DNA from: Lachnospiraceae bacterium 3-1
Lineage (GTDB): Bacteria > Bacillota > Clostridia > Lachnospirales > Lachnospiraceae
Reading direction: 5' to 3'
Assembly: GCA_000403255.2 (NCBI GenBank)
Contig: KE159593.1
Location: forward strand, 455,445 to 519,444
Length of the DNA stretch: 64,000 nt
The position numbers and the translations under genes were made by a program. The notes under the pieces were generated by a model that was not told the DNA's origin, searched no databases, and saw nothing but the letters and a program-made list of their open reading frames with translations. This document shows positions 8,333-18,900 of this stretch, in pieces. Positions within the stretch are counted from its first letter, which is position 1. Each line of letters begins with the position of its first letter.

Positions 8333-10372
8333 TTAAAGTTTTATGCGCATCCATGGTTTTCTAGCTCCAATCGCACCCTTATAGTCCTGGTCGGTAGGTG
8401 TGTCATAGCTGAGCGCATAGTAATTGTAGACATGATGCCATTTACTCCATTCCGGATCATAAATCAATCCATCAATTTCAGCCCATCCATGGCCACCGCT
8501 GTTACAGCAGTATACTTCTTCATATCCAATGGCTTTTGCCATATATGCAAAAGCAGCCGCGTAACTGCAGCAGTTTCCGCTTCCGTTCACAAACATATCG
8601 TTTGCATAGATAACTGGCCAATCCATTCCTGTATAATGAGGCATTCTAGGTCTGCTTTCCTGGTATGTTTTTACATAATCAAAACAAATGCGGAGTTTTG
8701 TTTCCATTGACATGCTGTCATTGGTGATGCTGGCAACTACTGTCTGTGCTCTTTGGAGGGTTGCAAAGGACTCAGGGCTCATTCCTTCTATTACTTTTCC
8801 ATTGATATAGATAGTGGATGCCGCAAGTGTCTGCATTCCTTTGGCATTATGGTTATAGTATGCAGTTCCAGCGCCGAGTATGCCATTGACTGGAGTGCAG
8901 ATACCTTTTTGTACGTGGTGCATTCTGTTTTCAGGATTTAGATAATAGCCAGAATAAATTTTTCCGTTCACATATAACGTATCTTTTGACAAAGTTTGGG
9001 TTTTTCCTGCTTTATAGTTGTAATATTTCTCGCCAGTACCCAGTATTTTGGTTACCAGTGTGAGAGAACCCTTTTTTACAGAATACATGGTGTTGCTACT
9101 GTTTAAATAATAGCCAGAATACAATTTTCCTTTTATATAAAGTGTTGCCTTTGAGAGTCTTTGTGATTTATCTTTTTTGTAGTCGAAATATTTGGTTTTT
9201 ACTTTCAGGGTACCAGTTACCAGGGTAAGAGAGCCCTTTTTCACGCGATACATATTGCCTTTACTGTTCAAGTAATAGCCAGAATAAATTTTTCCTTTTA
9301 TATAAAGTGTTGCTTTTGAAAGCCTTTGTGTCTTGTTCTTCTTGTAGTCGAAATACTTGGTTTTTTCCTTCAGAGTGCCAGTCACCAGGGTAAGGGAGCC
9401 TTTTTTGGCACGATACATACGATTTCTGCTGTTTAGGTAATAGCCAGAATACAATTTTCCTTTTACATAAAGTGTTGCTTTTGAGAGACCTTGTGTTTTA
9501 TTTTTCGTGTAGTCGAAATACTTGGTTTTTTCCTTCAGAGTGCCAGTTACCAGGGTAAGGGAGCCTTTTTTCACACGATACATTTTACTATTATGGTCCA
9601 TATAATAGCCGGAATGTAATTTCCCTTTTACATATAATGTTTGTTGGGAAAGCGCTAAGTTCCCTTTGGAAGAGAGATTATAGTAGTCAGTATTTTTTTC
9701 TAACGTTCCAGTGAATGGTTCTGCCACTCCATTTGATACCTTGTACATAATATTGGAGCTATCAATAAAATAGCCAGAATACATCTGTCCATTTACAAAG
9801 ACAGTCTGCTTTTGCAGTATGACCTTTTCATTACTGGGAAGTTTATAGTAGGATGTCCCCTCACTCAATATGTCATTTACCAGTTCAGGGATTCCATTAG
9901 ATACTATGTACAAAATACCAGCGCTATCCATATAATAGCCATTATAAAGGGTATCATCCATAGAATAGATTAAGTTGTCGTCTTTTATCTGTATGCCGGA
10001 TACCGCGCCAGATTCCCCTTCTGCTCGTGGAACAGGGGTGAACTCTGGATTTGCATCTGTTCCATCAAAATCCTCCAGTTTTCTTCGGAAACCATTGGGA
10101 TTTTGGGAATTTTCTTCGGTTTCGTCAGAGATTTCTGGTGTTACCTCAGTGTCATTAAATGGTTCTGTTTCGGGCATTGGTTCAATTTCTCTTACTGCTT
10201 GTGCATGTTCGGGCGATAGTTGTTCATCCACAAGTTCTTCTTTTCTGGTTTGCGTTTCATCTGCCATAAGCTCCTCAGATGGCATTGCTGCAAAAGCGGG
10301 GAATGCATTGGCAGTAATGAGACTTACTGTTAGGGCCAATGCACAGATCGGAGTAATAAGTTTCTTTTTCAT
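8333..10372 (-). CDS. Secreted transglutaminase-like protein with seven 55-aa repeats
   Basis: 679 residues. Signal peptide (residues 1-29, cleavage near AFAA), an acidic low-complexity segment (30-130), then seven tandem repeats of exactly 55 residues (about 135-519). Each has the pattern T-L-Y-V-K-G-K-L-Y-S-G-Y-Y-L-N...M-Y-R-V-K-K-G-x-L-T-L-V-T-G-T-L...Y-F-D-Y. A transglutaminase/protease-like domain follows (530-679), with a plausible triad C601 (GNCCSYAAA), H628 (GGHGWAEID) and D639 (IYDPE). The repeats resemble cell-wall or choline-binding-type aromatic repeats in style but are not a family I can name. Probably an exported cross-linking or peptidase enzyme held at the cell surface. It has its own promoter. 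Confidence 0.8.
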   Translation of the reverse strand: MKKKLITPICALALTVSLITANAFPAFAAMPSEELMADETQTRKEELVDEQLSPEHAQAVREIEPMPETEPFNDTEVTPEISDETEENSQNPNGFRRKLEDFDGTDANPEFTPVPRAEGESGAVSGIQIKDDNLIYSMDDTLYNGYYMDSAGILYIVSNGIPELVNDILSEGTSYYKLPSNEKVILQKQTVFVNGQMYSGYFIDSSNIMYKVSNGVAEPFTGTLEKNTDYYNLSSKGNLALSQQTLYVKGKLHSGYYMDHNSKMYRVKKGSLTLVTGTLKEKTKYFDYTKNKTQGLSKATLYVKGKLYSGYYLNSRNRMYRAKKGSLTLVTGTLKEKTKYFDYKKNKTQRLSKATLYIKGKIYSGYYLNSKGNMYRVKKGSLTLVTGTLKVKTKYFDYKKDKSQRLSKATLYIKGKLYSGYYLNSSNTMYSVKKGSLTLVTKILGTGEKYYNYKAGKTQTLSKDTLYVNGKIYSGYYLNPENRMHHVQKGICTPVNGILGAGTAYYNHNAKGMQTLAASTIYINGKVIEGMSPESFATLQRAQTVVASITNDSMSMETKLRICFDYVKTYQESRPRMPHYTGMDWPVIYANDMFVNGSGNCCSYAAAFAYMAKAIGYEEVYCCNSGGHGWAEIDGLIYDPEWSKWHHVYNYYALSYDTPTDQDYKGAIGARKPWMRIKL
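8816..9970 (-). repeat. Seven tandem 165-bp coding repeats
   Basis: Each unit is 165 bp (55 codons) within the transglutaminase-like gene. Units 3 to 6 are the most alike at the nucleotide level, so the array is prone to expansion or contraction by recombination. The frameshifted paralogue downstream has four units of the same kind. Confidence 0.85.
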
Positions 10373-10423
10373 TTGTTTGTGTCCTTCCTTTTTACAATAT
10401 TTGTACTATATCATATAGCCTTT

Positions 10424-10451
10424 AGTATACAACAAAATGGGAAAACGTCAA
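10424..10451 (-). promoter_or_regulatory. Promoter of the transglutaminase-like gene
   Basis: Minus strand TTGACG (10451-10446), 16-base spacer, TATACT (10429-10424), about 50 bases upstream of the start codon. Confidence 0.55.
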
Positions 10452-10489
10452 TGGAAAAACATGCGCAGTATATTTACTAAAAGTATTAT

Positions 10490-10518
10490 TTGCTAATTTA
10501 TTCTTTTTAGAATATAAT
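10490..10518 (+). promoter_or_regulatory. Promoter of the phosphatase/dehydrogenase pair
   Basis: TTGCTA (10490-10495), 17-base spacer, perfect TATAAT (10513-10518), leaving a leader of roughly 110 bases before the gene at 10636. Confidence 0.6.
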
Positions 10519-10635
10519 TAATTGCGAAATTTTAGGTTAGTATAATTTTATGTATAATTTACACAATTTTCCGATACAGAAACACAAAATGCTGGATGCA
10601 CCAAACGGAAGTTAAGGAAAAGAGGCTATAAAATT

Positions 10636-11346
10636 ATGAGGTTGTATGTTATCCGTCATGGGGCAACCCAGGGAAATCGGGAGCGCCGTTATGTAGGGCG
10701 TACCGACGAGGAAATTCTGGAATCAGAAAAAGAACGGTTGAGACAAAAGATACCATATTTTCCCCAAATGGATATGGTTTTTGTAAGTCCCTATCTAAGA
10801 TGCAGACAGACAGCAGAAATCCTTTTTTTCCACAGGCTGGAGGAAGGTTTTTTTGATTCCCAAAGGGGGAAGCTGCCGGAGCTTGAAATGGTCAGCAATC
10901 CCAATGTAGAAATTGTAGAGGATTTGCGAGAGATGGATTTTGGAGCGTTTGAGTACAGGAATTACCAGGAATTGGCTGGTAATTCGGACTATCAAGCATT
11001 TATTGACAACGGAGGAACCACAGGATTCCCAGGCGGAGAGGATTTGGGAGTATTTAAAGAACGCTGCTGTCAGGCATTTTTGGCATGTATCAGGAAAGCC
11101 AGTGAGAATCGGTGGCAGCAGATTGGATTTGTGGTACATGGCGGAACCATTATGGCGGTTTTGGAAGCATTTTCTGATCCGCCAAAAGATTATTATGATT
11201 GCCAGGTGGGAAACGGCTGTGGCTATATAATAGATTTAGAGATAGAGAGGGAAGAGCGTGACCATGTTTTGCTATCCCATACAAAAGAAAAATTTTTGGA
11301 GGATAGGGAGAATATAAAATTGAAAATTAAGGAGGAAATAAGATGA
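10636..11346 (+). CDS. Histidine phosphatase family protein (phosphoglycerate mutase-like)
   Basis: 236 residues. The N-terminus carries the RHG phosphohistidine motif (YVIRHGATQGNRERRYVGR). Further Arg (YLRCRQTAE), Glu (EMDFGAFEYR) and second His (VVHGGTIMAVL) complete the branch-1 histidine phosphatase active site. The small-molecule substrate cannot be told from sequence; cobC-like and broad-specificity phosphatases look alike. The 3' end overlaps the next gene by 4 bases (ATGA), so phosphatase and hydroxyacid dehydrogenase are co-translated. Confidence 0.85.
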   Translation: MRLYVIRHGATQGNRERRYVGRTDEEILESEKERLRQKIPYFPQMDMVFVSPYLRCRQTAEILFFHRLEEGFFDSQRGKLPELEMVSNPNVEIVEDLREMDFGAFEYRNYQELAGNSDYQAFIDNGGTTGFPGGEDLGVFKERCCQAFLACIRKASENRWQQIGFVVHGGTIMAVLEAFSDPPKDYYDCQVGNGCGYIIDLEIEREERDHVLLSHTKEKFLEDRENIKLKIKEEIR

Positions 11347-12272
11347 AAATTGTATTTTTGGATGCAAAGTCCATTGGGGAAGATATTGATTTATCTGGGT
11401 ATGAAACCTTAGGAGAAGTAGTAAAATATGATTTTTCCACCACAGAAGAGGCGAGAGAGCGGGTAACAGATGCAGATGTCATTATTTTAAATAAGGTATT
11501 GATCAATGAAAAAAGTATTGGTAATGCGAAAAATTTAAAGCTTGTCTGTGTGACAGCAACCGGAACTAACAATCTGGATAAAGAATATCTGGAAAAGAGA
11601 GGAATTGCCTGGCGAAACGTAGCGGGATATTCTACAGAAACAGTGGCTCAGCATACCTTTGCAATGATGTTTTACTTGTTGGAGCATTTGCCTTATTACG
11701 ATGAATATGTGAAATCAGAAAAGTATGTGGCAGACCGCTTGTTCACTCATTTTGACAAGAAATTCTCAGAATTGGCTGGAAAGACCTGGGGAATTATTGG
11801 CATGGGCGCTATTGGACGAAGGGTTGCGGAAATAGCCAGGATGTTTGGCTGTAACGTGATTTATTATTCTACCTCTGGGAAGAATAACCAGCCAGAGTAT
11901 CAGCGTGTGGAATTTGAACAACTGTTGGAAAATTCTGACATTGTATCCGTTCATGCGCCATTGACACCGGAAACAGAAGGATTGATGGATAAACATGCAT
12001 TTGCGAAAATGAAGAAATCTGCAATTTTCTTAAATTTGGGAAGGGGACCCATTGTCTCAGAGCAGGATTTGGCGGATGCCTTGCGCACAGGAGAAATCCG
12101 GGGAGCAGCTCTTGATGTGCTTTGTGTGGAACCTATGAGTAAGGACAATCCTTTGAGAGAAATCAAGGATAGTGATAAATTGTTGATTACGCCTCACATT
12201 GCCTGGGCAAGCGTGGAAGCCAGAACCAGGCTGATGGAGACGATATTGGAACAAATCAAGGAGTTTTTCTAA
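11343..12272 (+). CDS. D-2-hydroxyacid dehydrogenase (NAD-dependent)
   Basis: 309 residues. Rossmann NAD motif GIIGMGAIGRRVAEIARMFG at about residues 144-163 and the family catalytic set: Arg in LNLGRGPIV, Glu in LCVEPMS and His in TPHIAW. It reduces 2-keto acids to D-2-hydroxy acids or the reverse; glycerate or phosphoglycerate-type substrates would suit the phosphatase neighbour, but this is inference. The first gene of the pair overlaps it by 4 bases. Its stop overlaps by 3 bases the stop of the convergent phospholipase-like gene, an unusually tight tail-to-tail arrangement. Confidence 0.88.
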   Translation: MKIVFLDAKSIGEDIDLSGYETLGEVVKYDFSTTEEARERVTDADVIILNKVLINEKSIGNAKNLKLVCVTATGTNNLDKEYLEKRGIAWRNVAGYSTETVAQHTFAMMFYLLEHLPYYDEYVKSEKYVADRLFTHFDKKFSELAGKTWGIIGMGAIGRRVAEIARMFGCNVIYYSTSGKNNQPEYQRVEFEQLLENSDIVSVHAPLTPETEGLMDKHAFAKMKKSAIFLNLGRGPIVSEQDLADALRTGEIRGAALDVLCVEPMSKDNPLREIKDSDKLLITPHIAWASVEARTRLMETILEQIKEFF

Positions 12273-13297
12273 CTGGGAATATCGGCATCCAATCCGCTGT
12301 GGTAGGAAAGGTTCCCAAGATTTTTTAAAAACATATTCCAATTGGGAGAATTTTTCTGTCTCCTGGAATCTGGAAGATCTGACTGAGGATAAACAAATTC
12401 CTGGTGAGATGTTCCAGATTTTTTTTGTGTGTCAGAATAAAGCAGTTGATTTAATTCTGACAAAATATTGATATAGCTTTTTTGGGCATTCTGCATCAAG
12501 TCAAAAAAAGAATCATTGGAGGTAAAGGAGGCGTCCCAGGGATTTTTCCACGGTTGATGGAGTAAGTTTAAGGGGTCTGCGTGGATAAAAAAGGTGTCGC
12601 TTGGAATAAGGGTGGATAACAGGGTGTGGCCGAAAAACAGTTGTTCCAGTGTTCCGATTACAGCTTTTTTCTTTCCAGATGGGTCTCGTAGAAATTTTGT
12701 TCCCATTTGAATGGAGCCAATGGAAGTGCGGATGGTAATAGGCAGGATACCAAGCTGTGGGTAGGTGTTATGGTACGCGTAATGTAGAATTTTGACAATG
12801 GTGTGTTTTTGCAGCCTGCTCAGTGAGATGGTAGAATCCTGCCGGAAAGCTGAAGGGGAAAGCTGCTTGTAAAATTTAAGAAGCTTGGTGTCAATCTCTG
12901 TTTCCAGTCCCATATGTCTGCCATGGTATTGATTGTTTTTTTCCTGAAATTCTGTTTTCCAGTAAACATAAGGATGGCAGTGGGTATCCAGGGTATAGTG
13001 TCCAAGGAAGCCTGCCATGTAAGCATGTGCGATTTCCTGCTCCTTGGGGGTTTGGAATAATTTTCGGCTGTTAAGAAGATGACGGAGGAACTGATTTGTT
13101 TTTTCTGTATGCGCTACAGAGCCAATGTTATTTTTGTGAACAAGATAGGAGGGCAAAAAATAAAAAAACAGATCGGGTCCCTGGAGACCTAAGGCGTAGG
13201 CAGTATGGCGCTTACATATGGTTCGTTTTAAGGGTGTGGAAGAAAAGTGTTTATAGGCATTTAGTCCAAATAAATAATGTGTGGTAAATCCGGGCAT
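12269..13297 (-). CDS. Zinc-dependent phospholipase C-like protein
   Basis: 342 residues from the ATG at 13297 (GGAG six bases upstream; a longer frame to 13366 has no good site). The N-terminal Met-Pro-Gly-Phe-Thr-Thr-His start, the GPDLFFY segment and the histidine-rich core (AGFLGHYTLDTHCHPYVYW) match the bacterial zinc-dependent phospholipase C/S1-P1 superfamily (PF00882). These proteins lack signal peptides in many clostridia and their true substrate is unknown. Monocistronic, convergent with the dehydrogenase gene. Confidence 0.75.
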   Translation of the reverse strand: MPGFTTHYLFGLNAYKHFSSTPLKRTICKRHTAYALGLQGPDLFFYFLPSYLVHKNNIGSVAHTEKTNQFLRHLLNSRKLFQTPKEQEIAHAYMAGFLGHYTLDTHCHPYVYWKTEFQEKNNQYHGRHMGLETEIDTKLLKFYKQLSPSAFRQDSTISLSRLQKHTIVKILHYAYHNTYPQLGILPITIRTSIGSIQMGTKFLRDPSGKKKAVIGTLEQLFFGHTLLSTLIPSDTFFIHADPLNLLHQPWKNPWDASFTSNDSFFDLMQNAQKSYINILSELNQLLYSDTQKKSGTSHQEFVYPQSDLPDSRRQKNSPNWNMFLKNLGNLSYHSGLDADIPS

Positions 13298-13413
13298 ATT
13301 AATCTCCATTCCGCCGCAGCATATCATTTTTGAAATGAACGGCATAAATTTTTCAAACAAAATCATTTTACCATAAAAAGATGTGTTTTTTATAGTTAAA
13401 TTGTAATAATTTA

Positions 13414-13442
13414 TTTACAAAAAAGTCATAATCCTGTACAAT
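13414..13442 (+). promoter_or_regulatory. Promoter of the glycogen operon
   Basis: TTTACA (13414-13419), 17-base spacer, TACAAT (13437-13442), followed by a roughly 65-base leader to glgC. Confidence 0.65.
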
Positions 13443-13514
13443 AATAACAATTGGAGCTGGGCATTTTGTATGTCTGGAACCAAAAATAATTATTAAAAGC
13501 AAAGGAGAGAGAAA

Positions 13515-14720
13515 ATGGGTAAAGAAATGATAGCTATGCTTCTTGCTGGTGGACAGGGGTCCCGTCTTTATGCGTTGACCCAGAAGCTGGCAAAACCTGC
13601 AGTTCCTTTCGGCGGGAAGTACCGTATAATTGATTTTCCGCTGTCGAACTGTGTGAACTCTGGGATCGATACGGTAGGTATTTTAACACAGTATCAGCCA
13701 TTGGTTTTGAATGAGTATATTGGAAATGGGCAGCCATGGGATTTGGACCGTCTGTACGGCGGGGTGCATGTGCTTCCGCCTTACCAGCAGGCGTCTGGTT
13801 CTGACTGGTATAAGGGTACCGCTAATGCAATTTATCAAAATCTTTCATTTATTGAGCGTTATGATCCGGAATATGTTATTATTCTTTCCGGCGACCAGAT
13901 TTGTAAACAGGACTACAGTGATTTCCTTCGTTTTCATAAGGAAAAGGGTGCAGAGTTCTCGGTAGCTGTTATGGAAGTACCGTGGGAAGAAGCATCCCGG
14001 TTCGGACTTATGGTTGCAGATGAGAATGGTAGAATTACAGAATTCCAGGAGAAGCCCAAGGAGCCCAAATCAAATTTGGCATCCATGGGTATTTATATTT
14101 TTAACTGGGATATCCTGAAAAAATATCTGGAAGAGGATGAGGCAGATCCCGAATCTGAAAATGATTTTGGAAATAATATTATTCCAAATCTTTTAAAGGA
14201 TGAAAGAAAAATGTATGCATACCGATTCAGCGGCTACTGGAAAGATGTAGGAACGATTTCTTCTTTGTGGGAAGCAAATATGGAAGTACTCGATCCGGAA
14301 AACAGCGGCATCAATTTATTTGATGAGAAGTGGAAAATTTACAGTCGAAACAGCGGTATGACCGGTCACAAGATTAATGCAGGTGCACATGTAGAGAATT
14401 CCATGATTACAGATGGATGCAACATCTCTGGTGATATCAAGCATTCCATTCTGTTTGCAGGTGTTAAGGTAGAAGAAGGAGCAGAGGTAGAAGATGCTGT
14501 TGTTATGGGCAATAGTATTATCAAGGCAGGAGCTAAGGTAAAGCATTGCATTGTAGCAGAGAACGTAATCATTGGGCAAAATGCCGTGGTAGGGCAGATG
14601 CCTGAAGGAGAAGATGCAGGCGTGGCAACTGTAGGGCCTGGTGTTTATGTAGGTGATAACGCTGTAATCGGGCCAAATGCTATGGTCAATGATAATGTAA
14701 AGGACGGTGATAAACGATGA
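13515..14720 (+). CDS. glgC: Glucose-1-phosphate adenylyltransferase, catalytic subunit
   Basis: 401 residues, usual family length. N-terminal nucleotidyltransferase motif [14 protein letters not shown], sugar-phosphate region [21 protein letters not shown], catalytic-metal segment [12 protein letters not shown] and FQEKP. A C-terminal left-handed beta-helix of hexapeptide repeats follows (about 290-395). Forms ADP-glucose from ATP and glucose-1-phosphate, the committed step of glycogen synthesis. RBS GGAGAG is well placed. It overlaps glgD by 4 bases, so both subunits are made together. Confidence 0.97.
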   Translation: MGKEMIAMLLAGGQGSRLYALTQKLAKPAVPFGGKYRIIDFPLSNCVNSGIDTVGILTQYQPLVLNEYIGNGQPWDLDRLYGGVHVLPPYQQASGSDWYKGTANAIYQNLSFIERYDPEYVIILSGDQICKQDYSDFLRFHKEKGAEFSVAVMEVPWEEASRFGLMVADENGRITEFQEKPKEPKSNLASMGIYIFNWDILKKYLEEDEADPESENDFGNNIIPNLLKDERKMYAYRFSGYWKDVGTISSLWEANMEVLDPENSGINLFDEKWKIYSRNSGMTGHKINAGAHVENSMITDGCNISGDIKHSILFAGVKVEEGAEVEDAVVMGNSIIKAGAKVKHCIVAENVIIGQNAVVGQMPEGEDAGVATVGPGVYVGDNAVIGPNAMVNDNVKDGDKR

Positions 14721-15862
14721 TGAATACCAGTAACACCAATGCGTTGGGTATTATTTTCCCGAATGCTTACGATGAACTTGTACCTGAACTGACCAGCGAG
14801 CGGCTGATGGCTTCTATTCCTTTTGCAGGCCGTTACCGCATGATTGACTTTGTACTTTCCAGTATGGCAAACTGCGGAATTGACAATGTTACCGTATTAG
14901 TCCGTGAAAATTATTTCTCATTGTTGGATCATTTGGGCTCCGGCCGTGAATGGGATTTGACACGTAAGAACGGCGGACTGAATATTTTCCCACCATTTGC
15001 CCAGAAGAATATGAGAGTTTATACTGGCAGAGTTGGTATGCTTGGCAGTATTCTGGGATTCTTGAAATCGCAGAAAGAAAAATATGTAGTAATGTCTGAT
15101 ACGAACATTGCGTTTAATTTTGATTTTAAGGCATTGTTAGACACTCATATTGCGAGTGAGGCAGATATTACAATTGCTTATACAAAAGAAGAACTTCCGG
15201 AAAGTATTATGAAAGCGGAAGAATGGAATAAAGGTAATTTTTATACACTGGATTTGGATGGCAGCCGTGTAAAGAGGATACATATCAATCCTCAGGAGCC
15301 GGGCGAGAAGAATTTCTCCATGAATGTATACGTGTTTGAGCGTGAACACTTGATTAATTTGGTAAATGAAGCATTTATGGCTGGCGCCGTATATCTGGAG
15401 CGTGATATCTTAATGCCCCAGTTGGCCGAATTGAATGTGAATGCTTATGAATATACAGAATATGTAGCGCGTATTGGCAGTTTGAAAGAGTATTTTGATG
15501 AAAATATGAGGCTTTTGGAGAATGAAAATCTGTATGAGCTCTTTGGCAAAAGTCCAATTTACACCAAGATTCGTGACGATAACCCAACCCGTTATGTGAA
15601 TGGCTCTTCTGCGAAGAATGTTATGGTAGCTGACGGTTGCGTCATTGAAGGTGAAATTGAAAACTGTATTTTATTCCGTGGTGTGAAGATCGGCAAGGGC
15701 GCAAAGGTAAAGAATGCTATCTTAATGCAGGATACGGTAATTGAAGCAGATGTGAATGCAGAATATATTATTACCGATAAGAAGGTGCAGATTTCAGCAG
15801 GTAAGGAAATCAAAGGGGCAGACACAAAGCCATTCTTTATTCGGAAGAAAGAAGTAGTATAA
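14717..15862 (+). CDS. glgD: Glucose-1-phosphate adenylyltransferase regulatory-type subunit
   Basis: 381 residues homologous to GlgC over its whole length. The N-terminal pyrophosphorylase signature is degenerate (no GGxGxRL loop; instead [15 protein letters not shown]) while [20 protein letters not shown] is retained. The metal-binding LSGD is replaced by [11 protein letters not shown]. This is the pattern of GlgD, which pairs with GlgC in Firmicutes and modulates it. ATGA overlap with glgC confirms the operon. Confidence 0.95.
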   Translation: MMNTSNTNALGIIFPNAYDELVPELTSERLMASIPFAGRYRMIDFVLSSMANCGIDNVTVLVRENYFSLLDHLGSGREWDLTRKNGGLNIFPPFAQKNMRVYTGRVGMLGSILGFLKSQKEKYVVMSDTNIAFNFDFKALLDTHIASEADITIAYTKEELPESIMKAEEWNKGNFYTLDLDGSRVKRIHINPQEPGEKNFSMNVYVFEREHLINLVNEAFMAGAVYLERDILMPQLAELNVNAYEYTEYVARIGSLKEYFDENMRLLENENLYELFGKSPIYTKIRDDNPTRYVNGSSAKNVMVADGCVIEGEIENCILFRGVKIGKGAKVKNAILMQDTVIEADVNAEYIITDKKVQISAGKEIKGADTKPFFIRKKEVV

Positions 15863-15936
15863 TCTTTACCATAAGGAGCCCAGGAATGCTTGGATAAGCC
15901 CTTCGCAATTGATTTTGATATGGCAGGAGACAGGAT

Positions 15937-18900
15937 ATGGATGGAAAAAAACCACAGAAAGATACACTTATGAGAAATGGGAAGGTTCTCTCCACCGGGT
16001 CTTCCGCCAGCAAAGGAATTGCGCCAGGCAGAAGCAGCAGCTACGGACTGTCCCGTTTAATTCACCAATATAAGGAAAAGGAACGTTTGGCTTATCACCA
16101 GATGGAAATCAATGGGACAATAGATTTGGTTCCGCTACTGTCGTTAAGCTACCATCAACTTCATGTGGAATTTAAAATCGGCAACAAAAAGAAATATGTG
16201 TTGAAGGATATTATGACCTTTGCAAATGCTATGGAGCGGAGAGAATCTATTTTCTATGGGAAAGAATTAGAATTTTACCATATCCCAGAAGCATTTACAC
16301 CCAGGGGCAGAAGACTTGCGGAGTTTTTGGCAAGGGAGGCCGAAAACAGGAATCGCAATAAACAGACCTGGAGTTATTACAATAAGAATGACAACCGATA
16401 TGTCCACATTCATAGCGGAAATATGGATGACTTTTTTCAGGCAGTAGGAACAGAAGAATTTCAGACAGAGCTGAACCACAGCTCCAGACGGCTCTGGCAT
16501 ATTTCAGAGGAACCGTACCAGCCCCTTTTGACGATTTGGGGGCATGAGGATGGAGCAGTATTAGAACCCGAGGAAGTGTTTTATACCTTTGGAGGAAAAT
16601 ATGCATATCTCTGGAAGGATGGAACACTTTACCGGGCGTCTATGGAAAAAATACGGGAGATTCGTCCTTTCCTGGAATGGATCAGCAGCTACAAATATGA
16701 GGAATGCTTTGTTTCACGAGGGGAATTGCCTGGATTTTGCAGGGAACTCCTGCCGGCGCTTGAGCGGAACTACCGGGTAAAGAGACAGCAATTTCAGGAA
16801 AGTGAATATCTGCCGCCAGAACCAGAATATGAAATTTATTTGGATGCCCCAGACAGGCAGACCGTAACCTGTGAAATGTTTGTTTGCTATGAAGAAGTAA
16901 AATATAATATTTTTGACAAGCCCCGTATGATTGAAAACAGAGACGAGCTTGCAGAGTTAAAGCAACGGGAAAAGGTTCGTGTTTGGTTTCAGAATATGGA
17001 TGTTCAGAAAAAGCAAATGATACTTACAGGGGATGATGAAAAGCTGTATGTTTTGTTGACAGAGGGATTGGATGAGCTGGCAAAGGTTGGAAAGATATAT
17101 GTCAGCGATGCCTTGAAATCTATTCAGGTAAATCCTTCTCCTTCTGTTTCCGTGGGCGTTTCCTTGAAGGGAGATTTGTTAGAATTAACTTTAGAAAGTG
17201 AAGAGATGCCCTTGTCAGAACTGATCGAGATTCTTTCTTTATACCAGCGGAAACGAAAATTTTTCCGGTTAAAAAGCGGAGATTTCTTAAGTATGGAGGA
17301 AGATGGGCTTGCAGTTCTTTCCAGAATCCAGGAGGGGATTTTAGCTCCGGCTACTGGGTGGGAGCAGGGAAATCTTTTGATTCCTAAGTACCGGGCCTTG
17401 TATCTGGATGGGGAATTGAAAGACCGAAATCGTTTTCATGCAGTGAAAAACAGAGAATTTAAAGCACTGGTACGGAACATGAAGACGGTAGAGGACAATG
17501 ATTTTGAGGCGCCAAGGTCTCTGGAAAAGGTATTACGGGAGTATCAAAAACAGGGATTTTTATGGCTGAAAACCTTGTACGCCAATGGATTTGGCGGGAT
17601 TCTGGCCGATGATATGGGCTTAGGAAAGACGTTGCAGATCATTGCGTTCCTGCTGTCGGAACAGGAGGAAATGGATTGGAGTGGGAAAGAAAGCCAGGAG
17701 GAAGAAAAGAAGGGCCGTAAATTTGCACTGATCGTTTGTCCGGCTTCCCTGGTCTATAACTGGAAAAACGAAATTGAGCGGTTTGCGCCTAAGCTCCATG
17801 CAGTGACTGTAACAGGAAATGCTCCAGAGAGAAAGGAAATCATTGATTCTGCCAAGGAGCAGGATATTCTTATTACCTCTTATGATTTGCTGCGCCGGGA
17901 TGAAGATTTTTATGGGCAATACAGATTTTGCCATGAAATTATTGATGAAGCACAGTATATCAAAAACCACAATACCAGGGCGGCGAAAGCAGTAAAGAAT
18001 ATTCAGGCAGGATTTAAAGTGGCATTGACAGGAACTCCAATTGAAAACAGGCTTAGTGAACTGTGGAGTATATTTGATTATTTGATGCCAGGATTTTTGT
18101 ATCCTTATAGCCGTTTTCGGGAAGAGATAGAGATTCCGGTGGTAGTTGAGCAGGAGGAAGAGGCTTTTGAGCGCCTAAGGAAAATGATTCGGCCTTTTGT
18201 ATTGCGGCGGTTGAAAAAGGATGTATTAAATGATTTACCCGACAAGCTGGAGGAAGCGGTATTTGCCCAGATGGAAGAAGAACAGGAAAAGTTGTATGCT
18301 GCTCACGTACAACGTATGAAGCTGATGTTAGATGGACAGTCAGAAGAGGAATTTGCCTCCCAGAAGATACAGATATTGGCAGAGCTTACAAGGCTGCGCC
18401 AGCTCTGTTGTGATCCGTCATTGGTGTATAGAAATTATCAGGGAGAGTCAGCAAAAATGCTGATGTGCATGGATCTGATTAAGAATGCATTGGACGGCGG
18501 GCACAGAATTTTGCTATTTTCTCAGTTTACAACTATGTTGTCCATGCTGCAGGAAGCCATAGAGAAAGAAGGAATCCCCTTTTTAAGCCTTACCGGAGCT
18601 ACCAAAAAAGAAAAGCGGGCAGAGCTGGTGGAGACCTTTCAAAAAGGGGAAGTTCCAGTATTTTGTATTTCCTTAAAAGCCGGAGGAACCGGATTAAACT
18701 TAACAGCGGCAGATATTGTAATTCACTATGATCCCTGGTGGAATGTGGCGGTGCAGAATCAGGCAACCGACCGGGCGCACAGGATTGGCCAGAAAAATCC
18801 TGTGACGGTGTATAAGCTCATCGCCAAAAATACCATTGAAGAAAAAATTCTGAAATTACAGGAAAAAAAGAGTGAGCTTGCAGAACATCTCCTTGGAAAA

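Noticed and set aside
9000..9900. Regular repeats in the transglutaminase-like gene considered as a CRISPR array
   Set aside because: The 165-bp period is in frame, coding and without unique spacers.
13367..13514. Possible riboswitch ahead of glgC
   Set aside because: The leader is only about 65 bases and shows no conserved aptamer-like pairing; an ordinary promoter explains it.
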